A DNA stretch of 64,000 nucleotides, taken from contig OZ020306.1 in assembly GCA_963971305.1 (NCBI GenBank), forward strand, positions 40,879,512-40,943,511, written 5' to 3'. Below the pieces are notes generated by a model. The model ran no database searches. It saw only the letters and a program-made list of their open reading frames with translations, and was not told where the DNA came from. The stretch's first letter is position 1. Each line of letters opens with the position of its first letter. The translations under genes and the position numbers were made by a program. Shown one piece after another: positions 12,320-24,470 of this stretch. The DNA comes from Arcuatula senhousia. Its lineage: Eukaryota > Mollusca > Bivalvia > Mytilida > Mytilidae.

Positions 12320-12880
12320 CTACATAAAATAATGCGAGAAGCAGAGGTACCAATGGGGTATTCGAATGTCAAAAGTCCGAAAGGGCAGAGACAAAACCAG
12401 CAAACACCAACAAGAACGGGACAAAAACAGACAACATGTAAAACATGAAATAATGAAAAATGAAAAATGAAACCAAAAAACATAAAATATGAATAATGAA
12501 AAAAAAAATTCTGTCGCGATGCCTTCAAATTTTTTTTTAAAAAATTCTTTCAAGTTAAATGGCCTATCCCTTATGTCTGGGGTAGTAAGAACCTAATCAT
12601 TTTGACAATTTTGAAATTGTAACGGAGAATTTCATTGCTTTGATGTGTTTGTTAACAATCTAAGTATTGATGCCGGAGAGATTGAAAATACCAAAAATGC
12701 ACTAGATACGAACATGAAGAGCACAGATTCTAAAAACAATATATGTCGAGCAAGAACCCAATTTCGACCCAAGATCGGCCAATAACATTAGAGAATTTTG
12801 AATTTAAACGGATAATTCTAATTTCATTGCTTTGGTGTGTACGTCATCAGGGTTTTTTGACACTCAAAGAACAAGAAATG
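12320..12880. repeat. Composite of two dispersed repeat pieces
   Basis: The first part (12340-12440: 'gcagaggtaccaatggggta', 'gggcagagacaaaaccagca') is the reverse complement of 26780-26880 and resembles 22320-22400. The second part (12560-12760: 'tctggggtagtaagaacct', 'acatgaagagcaca') matches 26440-26540 and, inverted, 51680-51800. The ribozyme segment of that family is missing. Minus-strand frames reading PFGLLTFEYPIGTSAS are the translated shadow of the first repeat. Confidence 0.6.
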
Positions 12881-13779
12881 TTAACTTTCTTTTAGAATGA
12901 AACTTAAGTTTATTTTTAATATATACCTCAAATATGCATTAACATGGTCAGCTTCAGCTAATTAATGATTTTACTTACGCCCGCTTTAGATTTGATAATT
13001 TTAGTTTGTGTTAATAATAAATAATCACCAACTGAAAAAATTAGGGGTCGATTTTAAATAATAAGTATAAACTTCCAGTATGGTTTGTTTTGGATGAATT
13101 GCTCTTCTGCATAAATATGAAGGTCGAAAAGCGGATGAACACAGGGATTCTCACATAAAATACCAAAAAAGATCTCAACAAGATTTTCATTTGCAAGCAA
13201 TTAGACCCAAATTACAAATTTTTTGTTAAAAATGGCGACAGCCCATGTAAGTTTTTGAGTTACATATAGATCTATATATTCCAATGTCTCACATGTCCAC
13301 ATTTAAACCTTTTGAAAGGGTTCCTATGAATTCCAATTACAGTTGTATTTCATCTCAACCTCTTGACTCTCTGAATTCTCCATTATTTATGGTAACGGAG
13401 TGCGGAATTTTGTGTTCGTATCCGTCCGTTCGTTCACTATGGCAAGTTAATAACCTTTAGATTAATGTTATTTTCCATAGTTATTTTCCATTTATCATGA
13501 AACTTTATTTATATTTGCATACTAGTATATATAGTAACAGATTTATGATGAAATGAAAAACCAAAATATACTCCTGAGAAAAAAACTTTATAATACGAGT
13601 GTATGATTGAACATTGCAGAATAAGGGACATGGTGCGATGATACGGGGCGAATAGGGACGACATGTCTTTGGATATATTCTTACTTACAACTATCAGACA
13701 ATGAATGGTATAATTCTAATAAAGAAACGGAACAGTCGCACACGACAGCTAATCCCTTCGCCCGTTACATTAAAATGTA
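12881..13779. other. Non-coding stretch
   Basis: Nothing recognised except the likely 5' part of the next repeat ('gttcgtatccgtccgttcg', about 13412-13430). Confidence 0.4.
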
Positions 13780-14430
13780 AGTGGAACAGATGTCAATTAC
13801 TATCCAAGATATACCGACTTTCCAAATATCATTCCTCTTCTTATTGGAATTGCCGAGATATGTGCCTTAACCAAAAACTTTAACCTGAATCATTCATCTC
13901 AAAAATGTAGGTCAAGGTGACCTTATTTGGGTACGGATGTTGGTTACTTTCCAAGATGTTCACACTGACCCAACATCATTTCTCTACCACTTGCAGTTGC
14001 TGAGATTTGGACCTAAACCAAAGTCGTTCATGCGGAAAATATAGGTTAAGGTGACCCAATTTTGGTACGGATGTTGGTTACTGTCCAAAATGTACCCACT
14101 GACCCAATATCATCGCTCTATCACTTGCAGTTGCTGGGATATGGACCTTAACCAAAACTTTAACCAGTCATTCATGCGGAAATATAGGTCAATGCCACTA
14201 AATATTGTACTGATTCTGACTACCATCAAAGATGTACCCACTAATCAAATATCATCCCTCTATGATGATTATTTGCCAAGTTATTGACAAAACAAATACC
14301 ATTACGTACATATGTACGAACGAACGAACGTACGAACGTATGAACGAACGAACGGACGTATGAACGAACAAACCAAACGCTATATCCGCTCCCGAACTCC
14401 ATTTGGCTTGGGGATAAAAAAAAGATACCC
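13780..14430 (+). repeat. Tandem ~140-bp repeat with GAAC microsatellite and A-rich tail
   Basis: Three and a half degenerate units are anchored at 13797, 13944, 14078 and 14217 by 'ttactntccaagatg'-like sequence, each containing 'tgacccaatatcat' and 'ggaccttaaccaaaactttaac'. They are followed by a (GAAC)n tract at 14308-14368 and a tail in which a short hairpin precedes 'ggggataaaaaaaag' (to about 14426). The architecture matches repeats at 15.4, 53.5, 56.7, 59.0 and 62.2 kb. Confidence 0.75.
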
Positions 14431-14839
14431 AACATTTCTATATTTTTATAGATGAGATTAAGAGAAAGGGGTCCCTAAACGATTCGCACAGTTGTTGTGA
14501 AACCCGTTTCTGTATGATTTTGTAATATATTAAAAGACTTTTGCTGTGGTCATATAAACTTGTATTTGTTAAAACTTCCGTTTTTGCCTCAGTTTTGTTC
14601 AATGGTGTATCCATTAATAAATCGGAAGTAGATGGTACATACAATGAATGAAAGTTGCAATAAATATACAAACTAAAACATTTGCTACGACTGACGCAAG
14701 GTTTGCATTTCCGCTGTATCCAAAAAGAAAAAAAAAGCCAAACACTATATATAAAGAACATAGCACGATGAAACAAAAGAAAACAAGAAATCTGTGATCC
14801 AATGCTCACCAGTAATACTCCCGCTTTCACAACTACTAC

Positions 14840-15417
14840 TAGTATGCAATGCGTTTAATATCAAGTTTACAGCAAACAGGAAGTAAATGTTCGATGGATC
14901 CAAAAAGGTATCAATACATCATGTCAATACCAAGCTTGTTACCAATTATCAGCATCCTAGGAGTTGAATTTGCATGTAAGCGAATGAAATGTGCAACAGT
15001 TTTTTGTTTTAGTTTCCGGTTAACAGGAAGAAGAATAATTGATGAAAGGATATGGATTAAATGGAAATAACACTACAACACATATGTCGACTCCAACTGC
15101 AATTAATTAAGAAGTCCGATAGATAAAAAATATATCCCACAATATATCATATCCATATCAAGCTTGTTTCCAAATTTCAGCAACCTAGGAATAATAGTTG
15201 CCAAGCCAAGTTATATGCAAATGAAAAACTGGGCAGAATTAATTTTGTGTGACAGAAAAAATTTAAATCTTCGATAAACAGGAATTAAATGTCCGATAAA
15301 TCCAAAAACGTATTCCACAAAAGACCATGCCATAACAAGCTTGTTTCCAAATATCAGCAATCTAGGAATAATAGTTAAAACAGTATACCCTCCTCTTCTT
15401 CGAAGCGGGGCATAAAA
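14840..15417 (+). repeat. Tandem repeat of roughly 180-230 bp with hairpin and A-rich tail
   Basis: Units share 'caagcttgttnccaa.t.tcagca.cctagga' at 14931, 15159 and 15336, and 'aacaggaagtaaatgt'-like segments. The last unit ends in 'cctcttcttcgaag', 'cggggcataaaaatg', a stem-loop with an A-rich end. Confidence 0.7.
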
Positions 15418-16539
15418 ATGCCAATTGAATACAAAATTTGAAATTTGTTTTAGATGAGTCAAAAATGTGCCTGAGGTAGAAATAAACCACATGTAACTTA
15501 GGGAGCGACCATATGATTTTGTTTTGGAGGGGGCGGGGTTTGTGGGGCTATGGTAAAATTTGAAATAAAAAAGCAGTATGCCAACAACAAACAATCAGAA
15601 AATAAAAATGCAGGACAACGGCTTTGATATAAAAAAGGTATGGTCTTTTTTGCTGTACATTTTTTATTTGATTTTAAAATTCAAAATAGTTCGCAAAACA
15701 TCCAGGCTTTGATTGTTCAGATAATAAATAGGCTGGATGAAAAACATATCAATAACACCATTAGCCCCATAAAAATCGAATGATCGTTCTCTTAAATGTA
15801 CGAATAGGTGCTTAAGATTTTATTAAATTCATACCAAATGTTATTCAAATTCCACTGTGATGCATAAGAAGAGGTTATTTGGACAGTCTAACAGACAATT
15901 ATCTACAAATGTACATGTAGCTACTGTTAAACTTTTTTTTGTAAAAAAAACTCTTCTACACAAATGTTCAGTACTTACAATCAAGTTTACTATACGTGGG
16001 ATTTTTGATACCAAATTCCATCAAAAAGGTAATAAATATATGTTTGACATTCAACTAGCAACACAATCCGCAACAAAGTAAGTTACTCTGCAATAAATTT
16101 TATTCATTAAAACAATGGAAAATTTTTAAAAATTGATAAAAAAAAACCTCCAGAATAAAAGATGGGGAGCCTGTGTGAATATTTTTAAAACAAAGGTTGA
16201 AACGGAGGAATCGCTAAATTATAAGATGTATTTTATTTTTTTTTTAATTTTACATATTTATACCCCCCACAACAAATAATAATAATAATAAAAATAATAC
16301 TAATTAAAGAAATAAGGAATTAAAAAAATGAATTTATATAAATACAAAGATTTATTATAATATATAAAATAAATAATAAATAAACAACGATAAATGAGAG
16401 TTCATATGCATTATACCATAGATGTATATACACGTTCAAATCTAGTGCGGATCAATTAAGACACCTGGCATAAGGAATGTAATGATTACGTCGTTTTTAG
16501 ACTTCTTTGGGCAACTTAACGATACGTAGATACGTACGT
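15418..16539. other. Non-coding stretch with AAT microsatellite
   Basis: It holds an (AAT)n-like tract at about 16275-16310 and a weak member of the 'gaccat...gggg' family near 15505-15560. No exon recognised. Confidence 0.45.
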
Positions 16540-17330
16540 CGCTTCTCCGATTATCTCTAGTATAACAAAAAGCACTAATGATAAGTGCACCTCCGCATAA
16601 GGGACTCGCATGAGAGATACATATAGTGTCACAGTCTAATCTGATTTTATTTAACTTAGAAATATGTATGGAAAAAAGTTTACATAAAAGATCATGTCTT
16701 CCGTTATTTTTAAATAATTTAATACGATCAGCAATGTCGAAATCGGACGATGTTGTTTTCTAACATTACGATTTATTCGTCTATCATGCCACCGTGTGTT
16801 CCGTTTACAAGGACTTACTAAACTTATGACATAAATATTAAAAGATCTAGATATGTTACCCTATCCTATAATGTTATCGTTTGTAATTTTTTTATCAACT
16901 TGAGTTTCACAAGCCGTCGTGACTTGCGAAACTCTCGTTCACTTGATTTTGGATCTTTTTGAATTATTTCAAGAGGTTGAACTCTGATATAATTTAGGTT
17001 ATGACCATGCTTATTAAAATGTTGATACAGGAGACACTTATATATTTTTGAAACGACGAAAACGATACGGATGTTCCGAATTTGTTTTTGATAAATACCT
17101 ACACGTTTCCCATACGTTTTGGATATTGCAGCCAGGTTTAGATCAAGTTATTAAGTAATGTAAATTATTAGTTCGTCAATTTACATCTTGGGCTAAATTT
17201 ATAGAGAATTTGCGACTGTTTAAAGGAGATTGTACAGTGGTGTCTCTTATCAAAATGTTACATGTCTGTCATTTAGAAGCATTGCAATGTAGATTTTAAG
17301 GATATCCACGACATGAGTTGTTGAAAGTTC
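16540..17330 (-). pseudogene. Penelope-like element relic, endonuclease-side portion
   Basis: Minus-strand reading gives YQHFNKHGHNLNYIRVQPLE and EREFRKSRRLVKLKLIKKLQ at about 17030-16890. Further down come RRINRNVRKQHRPISTL and KLNKIRLDCDTICISHASPL, in shifting frames with stops (about 16800-16590). I know this peptide order from mussel retroelements in which a GIY-YIG-like nuclease region precedes the reverse transcriptase. The reverse-transcriptase part is absent. Frameshifts show the copy is dead, and the exact clade is uncertain. Confidence 0.65.
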
Positions 17331-17833
17331 TATCGGTGAAATAACCGTATAAGTTGTTTTTTGGCGAGTATCTAATTTTCGTTTTTTTTGCGATAGTTTA
17401 CAACTCGCGAACATATAATATCGCAAAAATAGAATTTCGTTAATAATATATGTACAGTGTATTCTCTTTTATTGGAAATCGCAAAAATTGAATTCCGCGA
17501 AAAAGAGATCCTCCACTTTTAAAAAAAAAAATCCGCGAAATTTAGTTCCCGAGAAAAAAACAACTTATACGGTATTAGAAATTTGATTTTTGGTTATTGT
17601 GGATCGAAAAGTGGGTTTGTTTCTACTTCTAATGTTGTAAGGGCAACAGGAATTAACATTGAAATAAAAAAAGTTCTGTTAGTAGTGGATATCCTATAAA
17701 GGGGTTTATTATAAAGAATTGTTTACCGTTTCTTAAAATCATGATATGTGTCGTAAGGAGAGATAGGGGTGTCCAATGAAAAATAAGGATGACAAGAAAA
17801 CAAATGTAATAACAATAAATATATATATGAAAA
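17331..17833. other. Non-coding stretch with internal inverted similarity
   Basis: About 17335-17430 ('aagttgttttttggcgag' ... 'cgcgaacatataatatcgc') and 17460-17575 ('gaattccgcgaaaaagag' ... 'gagaaaaaaacaacttatac') are partly reverse-complementary. A similar 'attgaattccgcgagaaaaa' occurs at 37368-37388. This suggests another short inverted element. Confidence 0.4.
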
Positions 17834-18113
17834 TGGGGTCTGGGTGGCCGAGTGGTATAAGGCGCTGGTTTAAAAACAACATTGTTGTTCATTAGCCGAT
17901 CACCTCTCAGCTGGTGTTCGAGACCCTTTTGCATTTAACAAAAAAGGGACTTCTCCAACTGTATGTGATTAGGTTTGTCAGTTACCTGCCCAAGGTCGGT
18001 GGTTTCCTCTGGGTACTCTGGTTTCCTTCACCATTTAAACTGACTGCCCTACATGGCCAAGGTGCGTCGATAAAGGGCGTTTAACACCAGCACAAACACA
18101 CACACACACACAC
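17834..18113 (+). mobile_element. tRNA-derived SINE with CA-repeat tail
   Basis: The head carries a Pol III A-box-like segment (GGTGGCCGAGTGGTATAAGG, about 17844-17863) and a B-box-like segment (GGTGTTCGAGACCC, about 17912-17925) at tRNA spacing, resembling a leucine/serine-type tRNA. An unrelated body follows and the element ends in (CA)n at about 18092-18113. It is non-coding; the overlapping minus-strand frame is incidental. Confidence 0.8.
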
Positions 18114-19377
18114 CCATATATGAAAAGTACCACAGACTAAAACTTCCTACAAACACTACTATTGATTCTCGACAAAGCAATTTAAAACATGTAAAACGCA
18201 ACGACATAAAAACAATTACAGGGATTAATAGTACAAGACGGACATTTTACACGACAATAGAAATGGGCGAACAAAATGGTGGTGTATAAAGTATGAGGTA
18301 AGAAGAAAGCTATGAAAGCTCTATCTCGTGTACAAGTAAACATGAAAATTTATAAGAGCATACCTTTGAAAAATGTTATTTTTAAATAAAAGTAAGTTTT
18401 AACATAAAGGACAGAGAATTAGCATTAATATAATATAATCATTTGTTTTTCTTATATTTGTTTTTGAAATATCCCATAATGTTACGTACCTGGATTGATT
18501 TCTCCTAGTTCATTATATATATTTCTGGAGCTAAACAAAAACACAATCATTGTTTATATATACAATTTAGATTCAAATATGTTGCTTTTGTAATAGACAT
18601 ATCAAGTTCTTTTTAGTTTGTAAAGGCCTATTTGACATCACAATGTATTTAACACGGTTGGTTGAACGTGGGGGATATTAATTTTGTTCGATCGATGCTT
18701 TTTTCTTGAGCAATTTACTTCCGTTTGGTGGTATGTACATGTACCATATTTAAAAATACAAAGCTGTCATTGTTGAAACTATGGCCCTTTTCAAAAACTC
18801 ATCCGGAATTCCCATTTTGATTCTATTATTGCAATTTTAAAAGAGTTGTTTTCCTTTGTGGGTCGGAAAAATGATGTGAACAATGTTAAGCTAAGAAAAA
18901 CATCAATTTTTTCCATATCCAATTTTGATGTAATTTCCCCCTTCTCCACTTTAATAATCTGGTATAGAATGAAGTCTGAAATGTTGACGATTGTTTGGAA
19001 GGTTAAAATTTTGGCAGACAGATTGAAAATGTTTTAACAATTTGTCTTTTTTTTAGATAATTTGAACATATTTTCAATGGTTAGGCCGACCCGTAAGTCG
19101 TAAACCTCTATTGCATAATTAAAAGATTTCTTGGGTATGCAAGTTCAGAAAATAATTTATAAAAATGACTATATTAATTTTATACAATGTACTGTACCTC
19201 GTATCCAGCTTGGTGGATTCATACACGTCTTTTTTACCTGCAAATTGTAGGGCACATACAAAAATAAATCTTTTGAATATAATTTTTAAACAAATAAATA
19301 GTCTAAGAAAATAGTCAACGTTCCTCTTACAAAACAGTAATGAATCGTAAAAACGATGCAGTACACTAAAATATTAC
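18114..19377. other. AT-rich non-coding stretch
   Basis: No exon, RNA gene or shared repeat recognised. If the receptor gene has cytoplasmic-tail exons before the window ends, they would lie here or further left, but I could not identify one. Confidence 0.4.
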
Positions 19378-19806
19378 AAAAAAAGTCTAGAAGATGTACT
19401 TAACACTACCAAAAGATGTTAAATAGAATATAAATTTTAGGATATTCGTATATCCTTCTTCAGTAATTTCAAACACTATGACGCCTTTTTTGTTTGTTAA
19501 AAACACTGTTGATGGTAGACGTACATTTTTTTAATTTTCATTACCTTGTGTGCTCAGCAATATTCACTGTGTACGTTTACCATCAACAGTGTATAACAAA
19601 CATTTTATGACTGATCGTACATGTATTTGTCATTTTCTCTGGACTATGAGATTGATCATTCAAGTTCGGTAGTTTTGTTATTACCTTTATTTATGTCAAA
19701 GCGTTAGAAATTACTGAAAACTGAAGACGGATATAACCTAAAATTTATATTTTATTTAACATCTTTTGGTAATGTTTAGTACATCTTCTCGACTTGTTAT
19801 TAAAAA
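19378..19806. repeat. Long imperfect fold-back with an inserted retroelement tail
   Basis: The outer arms (about 19385-19480 and 19698-19803) are reverse complements: 'agaagatgtact', 'accaaaagatgttaaata', 'atataaattttagg'. An inner pair, 'cactgttgatggta' and 'taccatcaacagtg' (about 19504-19593), is separated by a roughly 45-base loop. The right arm is interrupted at about 19615-19700 by a Penelope-like 3' tail (compare 10440-10560), so the palindrome probably predates that insertion. Confidence 0.75.
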
Positions 19807-20041
19807 AAATATACATATACTTTTATATTCTCATTAAAAGAAAACTATTAGAATCGAATGAATACAAATGTATCAACAAACTAAAAGGGTCTTGCAATAA
19901 AGGTAGAGTTAAATGATTCGTTGCTGGAATCTTACTTGACCGTAACTAAAACATTAAGTGCATTTATTTTGAATATTGTTAATTTCAAAATATTTGGTTT
20001 GGTCTGTAATGCAAATTGAACAAATGTGTAACAATGCTTAC

Positions 20042-20179
20042 TCCCTTGTGCTTTTCTGAAACGTTTCAGTAATATATAAAGTGAGATGACTACTGTTCCA
20101 ACAACAACTATTATTCCTATACCAGCTCCAACTCCTGATCCAAATGAAAGCTGTTCTTCCTTAGGCAATGGAACTTCTC
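20042..20179 (-). CDS. Ig-superfamily receptor, transmembrane exon
   Basis: This 138-base exon has the acceptor TTTTTTCAG at its high-coordinate end and the donor GTAAGC at its low end, with phase 1 on both sides. Joined to the FnIII exon it starts GEVPLPKEEQLSFGSG, continues GVGAGIGIIVVVGTVVISLY as one membrane-spanning helix, and ends KRFRKAQG, a basic stop-transfer segment. The protein is therefore single-pass type I, with Ig and FnIII domains outside and the tail in the cytosol. The rest of the tail must be encoded to the left or beyond the window; I found no candidate exon. Exon identity is strong, the gene name unknown. Confidence 0.85.
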
Positions 20180-20559
20180 CTGAAAAAATATCAATTATAC
20201 ACAATTTGTAAACGCACAGATAAAATCATAGTTTCTTGTTATAAAGTAATAAAAACAACGAATGGCTTTTCACACAATGATGTTTACAAATCTAGCCTAA
20301 CAACAAGCTTTAAATTGACAAAAATATCAAATACAATTGAACTAGCATCAAAGCAAATAGGAACAGACAACACAAAGCAAAGACACATCAGAGAAATTGA
20401 AGATAGCAATGTACTGTTGGTTCAGTCATTTCAAAAGAAATGGTGGAATGATCCAGTTTTTATGGCACAAAACCTCCATGTTTCATTGTGATCTTAGGGT
20501 CCGGTAACACAAAGCACAACACGATTGTGTGACATAATAAGGATAAAGAGGTGATCATC

Positions 20560-21260
20560 CAAGTACAATAAACTGTCACACACTAATAGAAACAATCAAG
20601 AATCATTTCAACTAACAAACTCTTGACTTTTGCTACCAGTGGCTGATATCAAAAGCAAAACTTTCTGAAAAAAAATTACAAGCCGTGGCATATCGAATAA
20701 GTTATTAAACATACACCCCATATGCTGGTGAGGTTGGTATGTTACTCTCCAGATTAGGAAAAAAAATGATTAAAAATTTAAAGTGTCCTTTTTGTGGTAT
20801 ATTTTGTGCAGTAATGGCCATCCAAGTGAAATTCGAGATGCAAATCCAAGAAAATCTTGAAGCAAGTACATTCGGTGTTTTCGTTAATTTCTAGAGGATT
20901 ACTTGAAGGAACCTATCTAGCAAACAAAGTGTTGTTGACAATAAGGACATCATTAATATATCTGAAAGTGAGATTAAAGGGTCTAGGTTCTTTTATTTTC
21001 TTGTTCTCAACGAGCTACTCAAAATGAGAATAGAAACAAGTCTGCGAAGAAGGGGGAGAAGGTGTGCCTATTGGAATCCCAAATTGTTGTTGAAAATTCT
21101 CTCCTCCAAATGTGACAAATGTGTTGTCAATAAGGAAATAAAGCATACTGCAAACGTGGTCGGCCATGGTGTAACAGGTTTTATCTTTATAAGATGTTTA
21201 AGAAAAGAAAAAAAATAAAGGCTAAAACAACAAAGTTTCTAGAAAAAGAGAATGCCTTCT
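20560..21260 (-). pseudogene. Penelope-like reverse transcriptase relic in an intron
   Basis: On the minus strand I read FLIDNTFVTFGG-like and FQQQFGIPIGT (about 21130-21040), the catalytic segment NLTFRYINDVLIVNN (about 20970-20920), LDLHLEF (about 20830) and SNIPTSPAYGV-like sequence (about 20735). The stretch 'aaacatcttataaagataa' upstream matches the 9540-9560 copy at nucleotide level, so the two belong to one family. The family YIDD is YIND here, and there are several frameshifts. The relic lies between the FnIII and transmembrane exons, in the same orientation as the host gene. Confidence 0.7.
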
Positions 21261-21689
21261 TATTAGCTTTTTTCAGTCATCATTTTAATTTCTCATGTGG
21301 TTAGGTGGCGTATAATGTTAAAATCTAAAAAAATAGATAACTTAGGCCGCGTTGACACTGAGCAAATTTCAAAGAAGTTTTGTCGTCCGCACTAACATTA
21401 AACAACAATGCGTTCACATTGTAAAATTTCGATGTTTAAAATAATGTAGTTTAAATGTTGTGTTCATAACATGCATTCGGTACTTAATGAAGACCTTGTG
21501 TTGGTTCAATGTACAAGGAATTTGGTACATTTCTTTTGAATAAACGGCATGCATATGCCTTTCTTTCTTTTAAAAGTTTTATTTTGAGTACAAAATATCG
21601 TATATTCCAGTTTTTTCTCGGATAAGTGAAAAAGAGGGGTACATGTAATTTTTATATAAGTATACATACGTACGGCAAAGCGGGACAGG

Positions 21690-22120
21690 ATTACATGAAA
21701 GAGGTTACCCAGTTGGATCTTACTTTTGTGGGATCAGGAAGATGAACAAAAAAGAGTAATAAAATGAGCATGAAATGATGATGAAGTGGAGATAAAAGTC
21801 CAATACGGGATAAGAGTTTTGACTACATCAGGGAAAAGCCAGGATGGGTAGCCTCCTGCATGAGTACCCCATAGGCCCTTCTCTTATCGAGACCTGCAGC
21901 AGGGTTCTTTTATGTGTAAAGAACGTGGCTTTGTTCCAAGACGGTGCACCACTATGGTTTGCAGTCAGGTTTATTATTATTATACATTTGTAGCCTGATG
22001 ACCCGGCTTTCATTGACAAGGATTCACTATTCGACCACCTATGGGCACACACCCCGAAGTCAGGTTTCTGGGTTTTCTTTGGTGGACTTTTACCGACAAG
22101 CTAAGCGCTGTTGTGGGCCT
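21690..22120. repeat. Dispersed repeat family shared with 36.6-37.1 kb
   Basis: 'gcatgaaatgatgatgaagt', 'gagacctgcagcagggttct', 'acggtgcaccactatggttt' and 'ggtggacttttaccgacaag' appear in the same order at 36680-37110. A 3' fragment lies at 28050-28110 and a related 5' part at 29760-29870. Minus-strand frames containing LTANHSGAP are shared only because the repeat is. I found no tRNA promoter boxes or terminal inverted repeats. Confidence 0.7.
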
Positions 22121-22311
22121 ATTAGCATATGTTTTCTGTACATTTAAATTACAAATACACTTGCATTTAGTTATGTGAACAATTCTTAGGTCAAGTCATT
22201 TAATTTAGGTTTATCAATGAGAAAAAAATAGGTTTGAAACTAGTTTTTAGCACATAAAACTACTTCTACACATGTTTACTCAAAACAACTTCGTTGTGAC
22301 GACCAATGTAT

Positions 22312-22570
22312 TTAATAAAGGTATGATAGAAGCTGAGGTACTAATGAAACATCCGAATGTAGTCCAAAAGGGCAGAGACAAAACCAGTAAACGCCAAGAG
22401 AACTGGACGATGAAACAGATAACATAAAACACAAAAAAAAATACAAAAAATACAACTTAAAAGTCATCAACAACGCGAATTCAAGTGATAATGAAATAAA
22501 ACTAAGGTGCTCCAGAAGAGTAAGCAGTTCCTGCATGTACTTTGTAAAGCACGCCCCTCGCTTTGCCAAT
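22312..22570. repeat. Fragment of the 'GYPIGTSAS' repeat
   Basis: 'agctgaggtactaatgaaac', 'gggcagagacaaaaccagta' and 'gtgctccagaagagtaagca' match 12340-12440 and, inverted, 26690-26880. A related piece lies at 51040-51080. It is non-coding. Confidence 0.6.
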
Positions 22571-22639
22571 ACTTAATTTAATGTATCAAATCCGGTAAAG
22601 GAAGACAAAACAAAACCGTATGACAAACCAACATCTGCA

Positions 22640-24470
22640 CTCATCTGATCTGAGAAATAGAAATTTCATATTTGTTTATGAGCGCATGATTCCGCCATAA
22701 AATCTCGAGCGAGGACAGCAACCGAAGAGCAACATGAAATTCCAACAACTTGACGATTGTAAATTAAAGTAAAAGTCACCACGGTTTTGAAATTTCGAGA
22801 TGTTCATCTAAATATAAAACAGACATGCTAGAATCTGTTGTGTAATTTATCTAAAGTTCCTTAGGATATATGGTATGGAGAAAGTCACTAAAGTCAGTGA
22901 AAGGACATCATTAACGGAATGTGAGGTTTCAAAAGAGAGCAAGTCTACGATCTGTTATGTTTAGAAGTGATTGTAAGAAGTCTGCAGCTTCATTTGACTG
23001 AAGAAACAAATCAGCAAGTAAAGGTAAGTGGTCATTGGAATACATATTGTTTTATGAAAAAACACTAAACTGATCAAATATGCTGTTTATTAGAAAGTTG
23101 AGCATGTCGATTATTTGGTCTTCCGTTCTTTGTCTAAGACTCGTTGATGACAAAGTAAATCTGGATATAATCGACTACCAGTTATTAGTACCTGCGATCG
23201 ATTTCCATTCTTCTTCAAAAAGCTACGTTTAATCAGCCATCAAATCGTGTTTTGAATTGTTCATATAGGTAGAAGTGGAAAAGTGTGGAGAAATCGAAAG
23301 TGCAAAAGGAAACTGATTAGTGTTAAGAATCTCCATCACTTTTTTTCGAATTATTCAGGAACCCATTTATTAGACACCATTTCTAGAATTACAACAATCG
23401 TAACATTTCTGGAGGCCGGATTTTATGCCATGAATATTGAAGTCAACAAAACTGAGAGGTTAAATTGTACATTTGGATGATCCAGTAATGAAGGCTGTCT
23501 AACAGATGTTAATGTAATTTAGGAATCAAATAAAGGGTTGGAATGCCACCATTTTCAGCATCAACAGAAAGGCCAAAAACAGATATTATAGAGTTTCTGT
23601 ATGTTTAGACAGTGTTATTGCTGATTATGTGGTGCTATCACTATCACTACTTGAACGGACATAATCTACTTGACAGCTACTTGTCTAGATTTACTGGATT
23701 CTCCAAGTGTCCAGTGTTTTAAGAAATTCAGTATATTCTTCTTGCGATAAATCAAGTAAACTCCAGTCGTGTCCAGTAAAATCAAATGGTATTACACTGT
23801 ACACTACTGGATCGCCCTTCAAAATAAACTAGTATGCTCAAATTGAACTTTAACTATTAACACTACTGAACAATCTACATGGTCAGTGTAAACAGACTAG
23901 TCAAGTAAATTATAAAAATAAGATTTTTGGCTTTATAAGTGTATTGCAACCAATCCTTTATTCGACTGTCAAACAGTCAATGTAATGTTTCTTGTACACA
24001 AAATTGATGTTATTTTGGTGTTTTGTCTGCAAGACAACAACATATTCGTCATGTCAGGTGGACAATGTTTTGGTTACATCAGCGTTGCTGAAAATGGATA
24101 TTGCCTAAGTGCTTATCCAGCCTTTCCAAGAATTGATTATTTTCAAAACCAATGACATCACAGCTTTAACCCATTCTTAACAAAACGTCAAATTCTGTCC
24201 TCTGTTCGTTCTTGACCGATTTTCTTGTATAGTTTTCAACTGAATCCATAATTGTTTTAAAATTATGGCTGAAGTTGATTGGTCTTGGCTCATGATATTT
24301 AAGTCCTTTAGCCAAAACATAGCGAAGCAAGTCACTGTCCATGATGTTGAGATGACCAGTAATAACATGGCCACAAGGACTATAATTAAATGGGAACATT
24401 TCACATGTACAAAAACAGTCTGGTTTTGCCTTGATGACATTGATTTGGAAATCCTGCAACACTTGTTTAA
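22640..24470 (-). pseudogene. Penelope-like element relic, interrupted and frameshifted
   Basis: From high to low coordinate the minus strand reads FPFNYSPCGHVITGHLNIMD and KGLKYHEPRPINF, MDSVENYTRKSVKNEQR (24462-24170), then ADKTP and VYKKHYIDCL (about 24060-23970), then DQIIDMLNFLI (about 23120), LPLLADLFLQSNEAADF (about 23010), SLLNITDRRLALF, NLTFR, YLDEHLEI, and HALINKYEISISQ (about 22690). The order fits the same family as at 9 kb but a different subfamily. Sequence between 23160 and 23940 does not fit, so something was inserted or lost. The catalytic segment after NLTFR is destroyed. Confidence 0.7.

Noticed and set aside
12316..12553. Minus-strand frames reading PFGLLTFEYPIGTSAS and similar at 22.3 and 26.8 kb
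   Set aside because: The similarity is due to a dispersed non-coding repeat; flanks differ and frames are not continuous with any domain.
17845..17925. Functional tRNA gene
   Set aside because: A- and B-box-like segments are present, but the cloverleaf is incomplete and a SINE body with CA tail follows.
23691..23829. Minus-strand 46-codon frame containing IPFDFTGHDWSLLDLSQEEY
   Set aside because: It looks protein-like but lacks splice sites, sits in the unexplained gap of a retroelement relic, and matches no domain I know.
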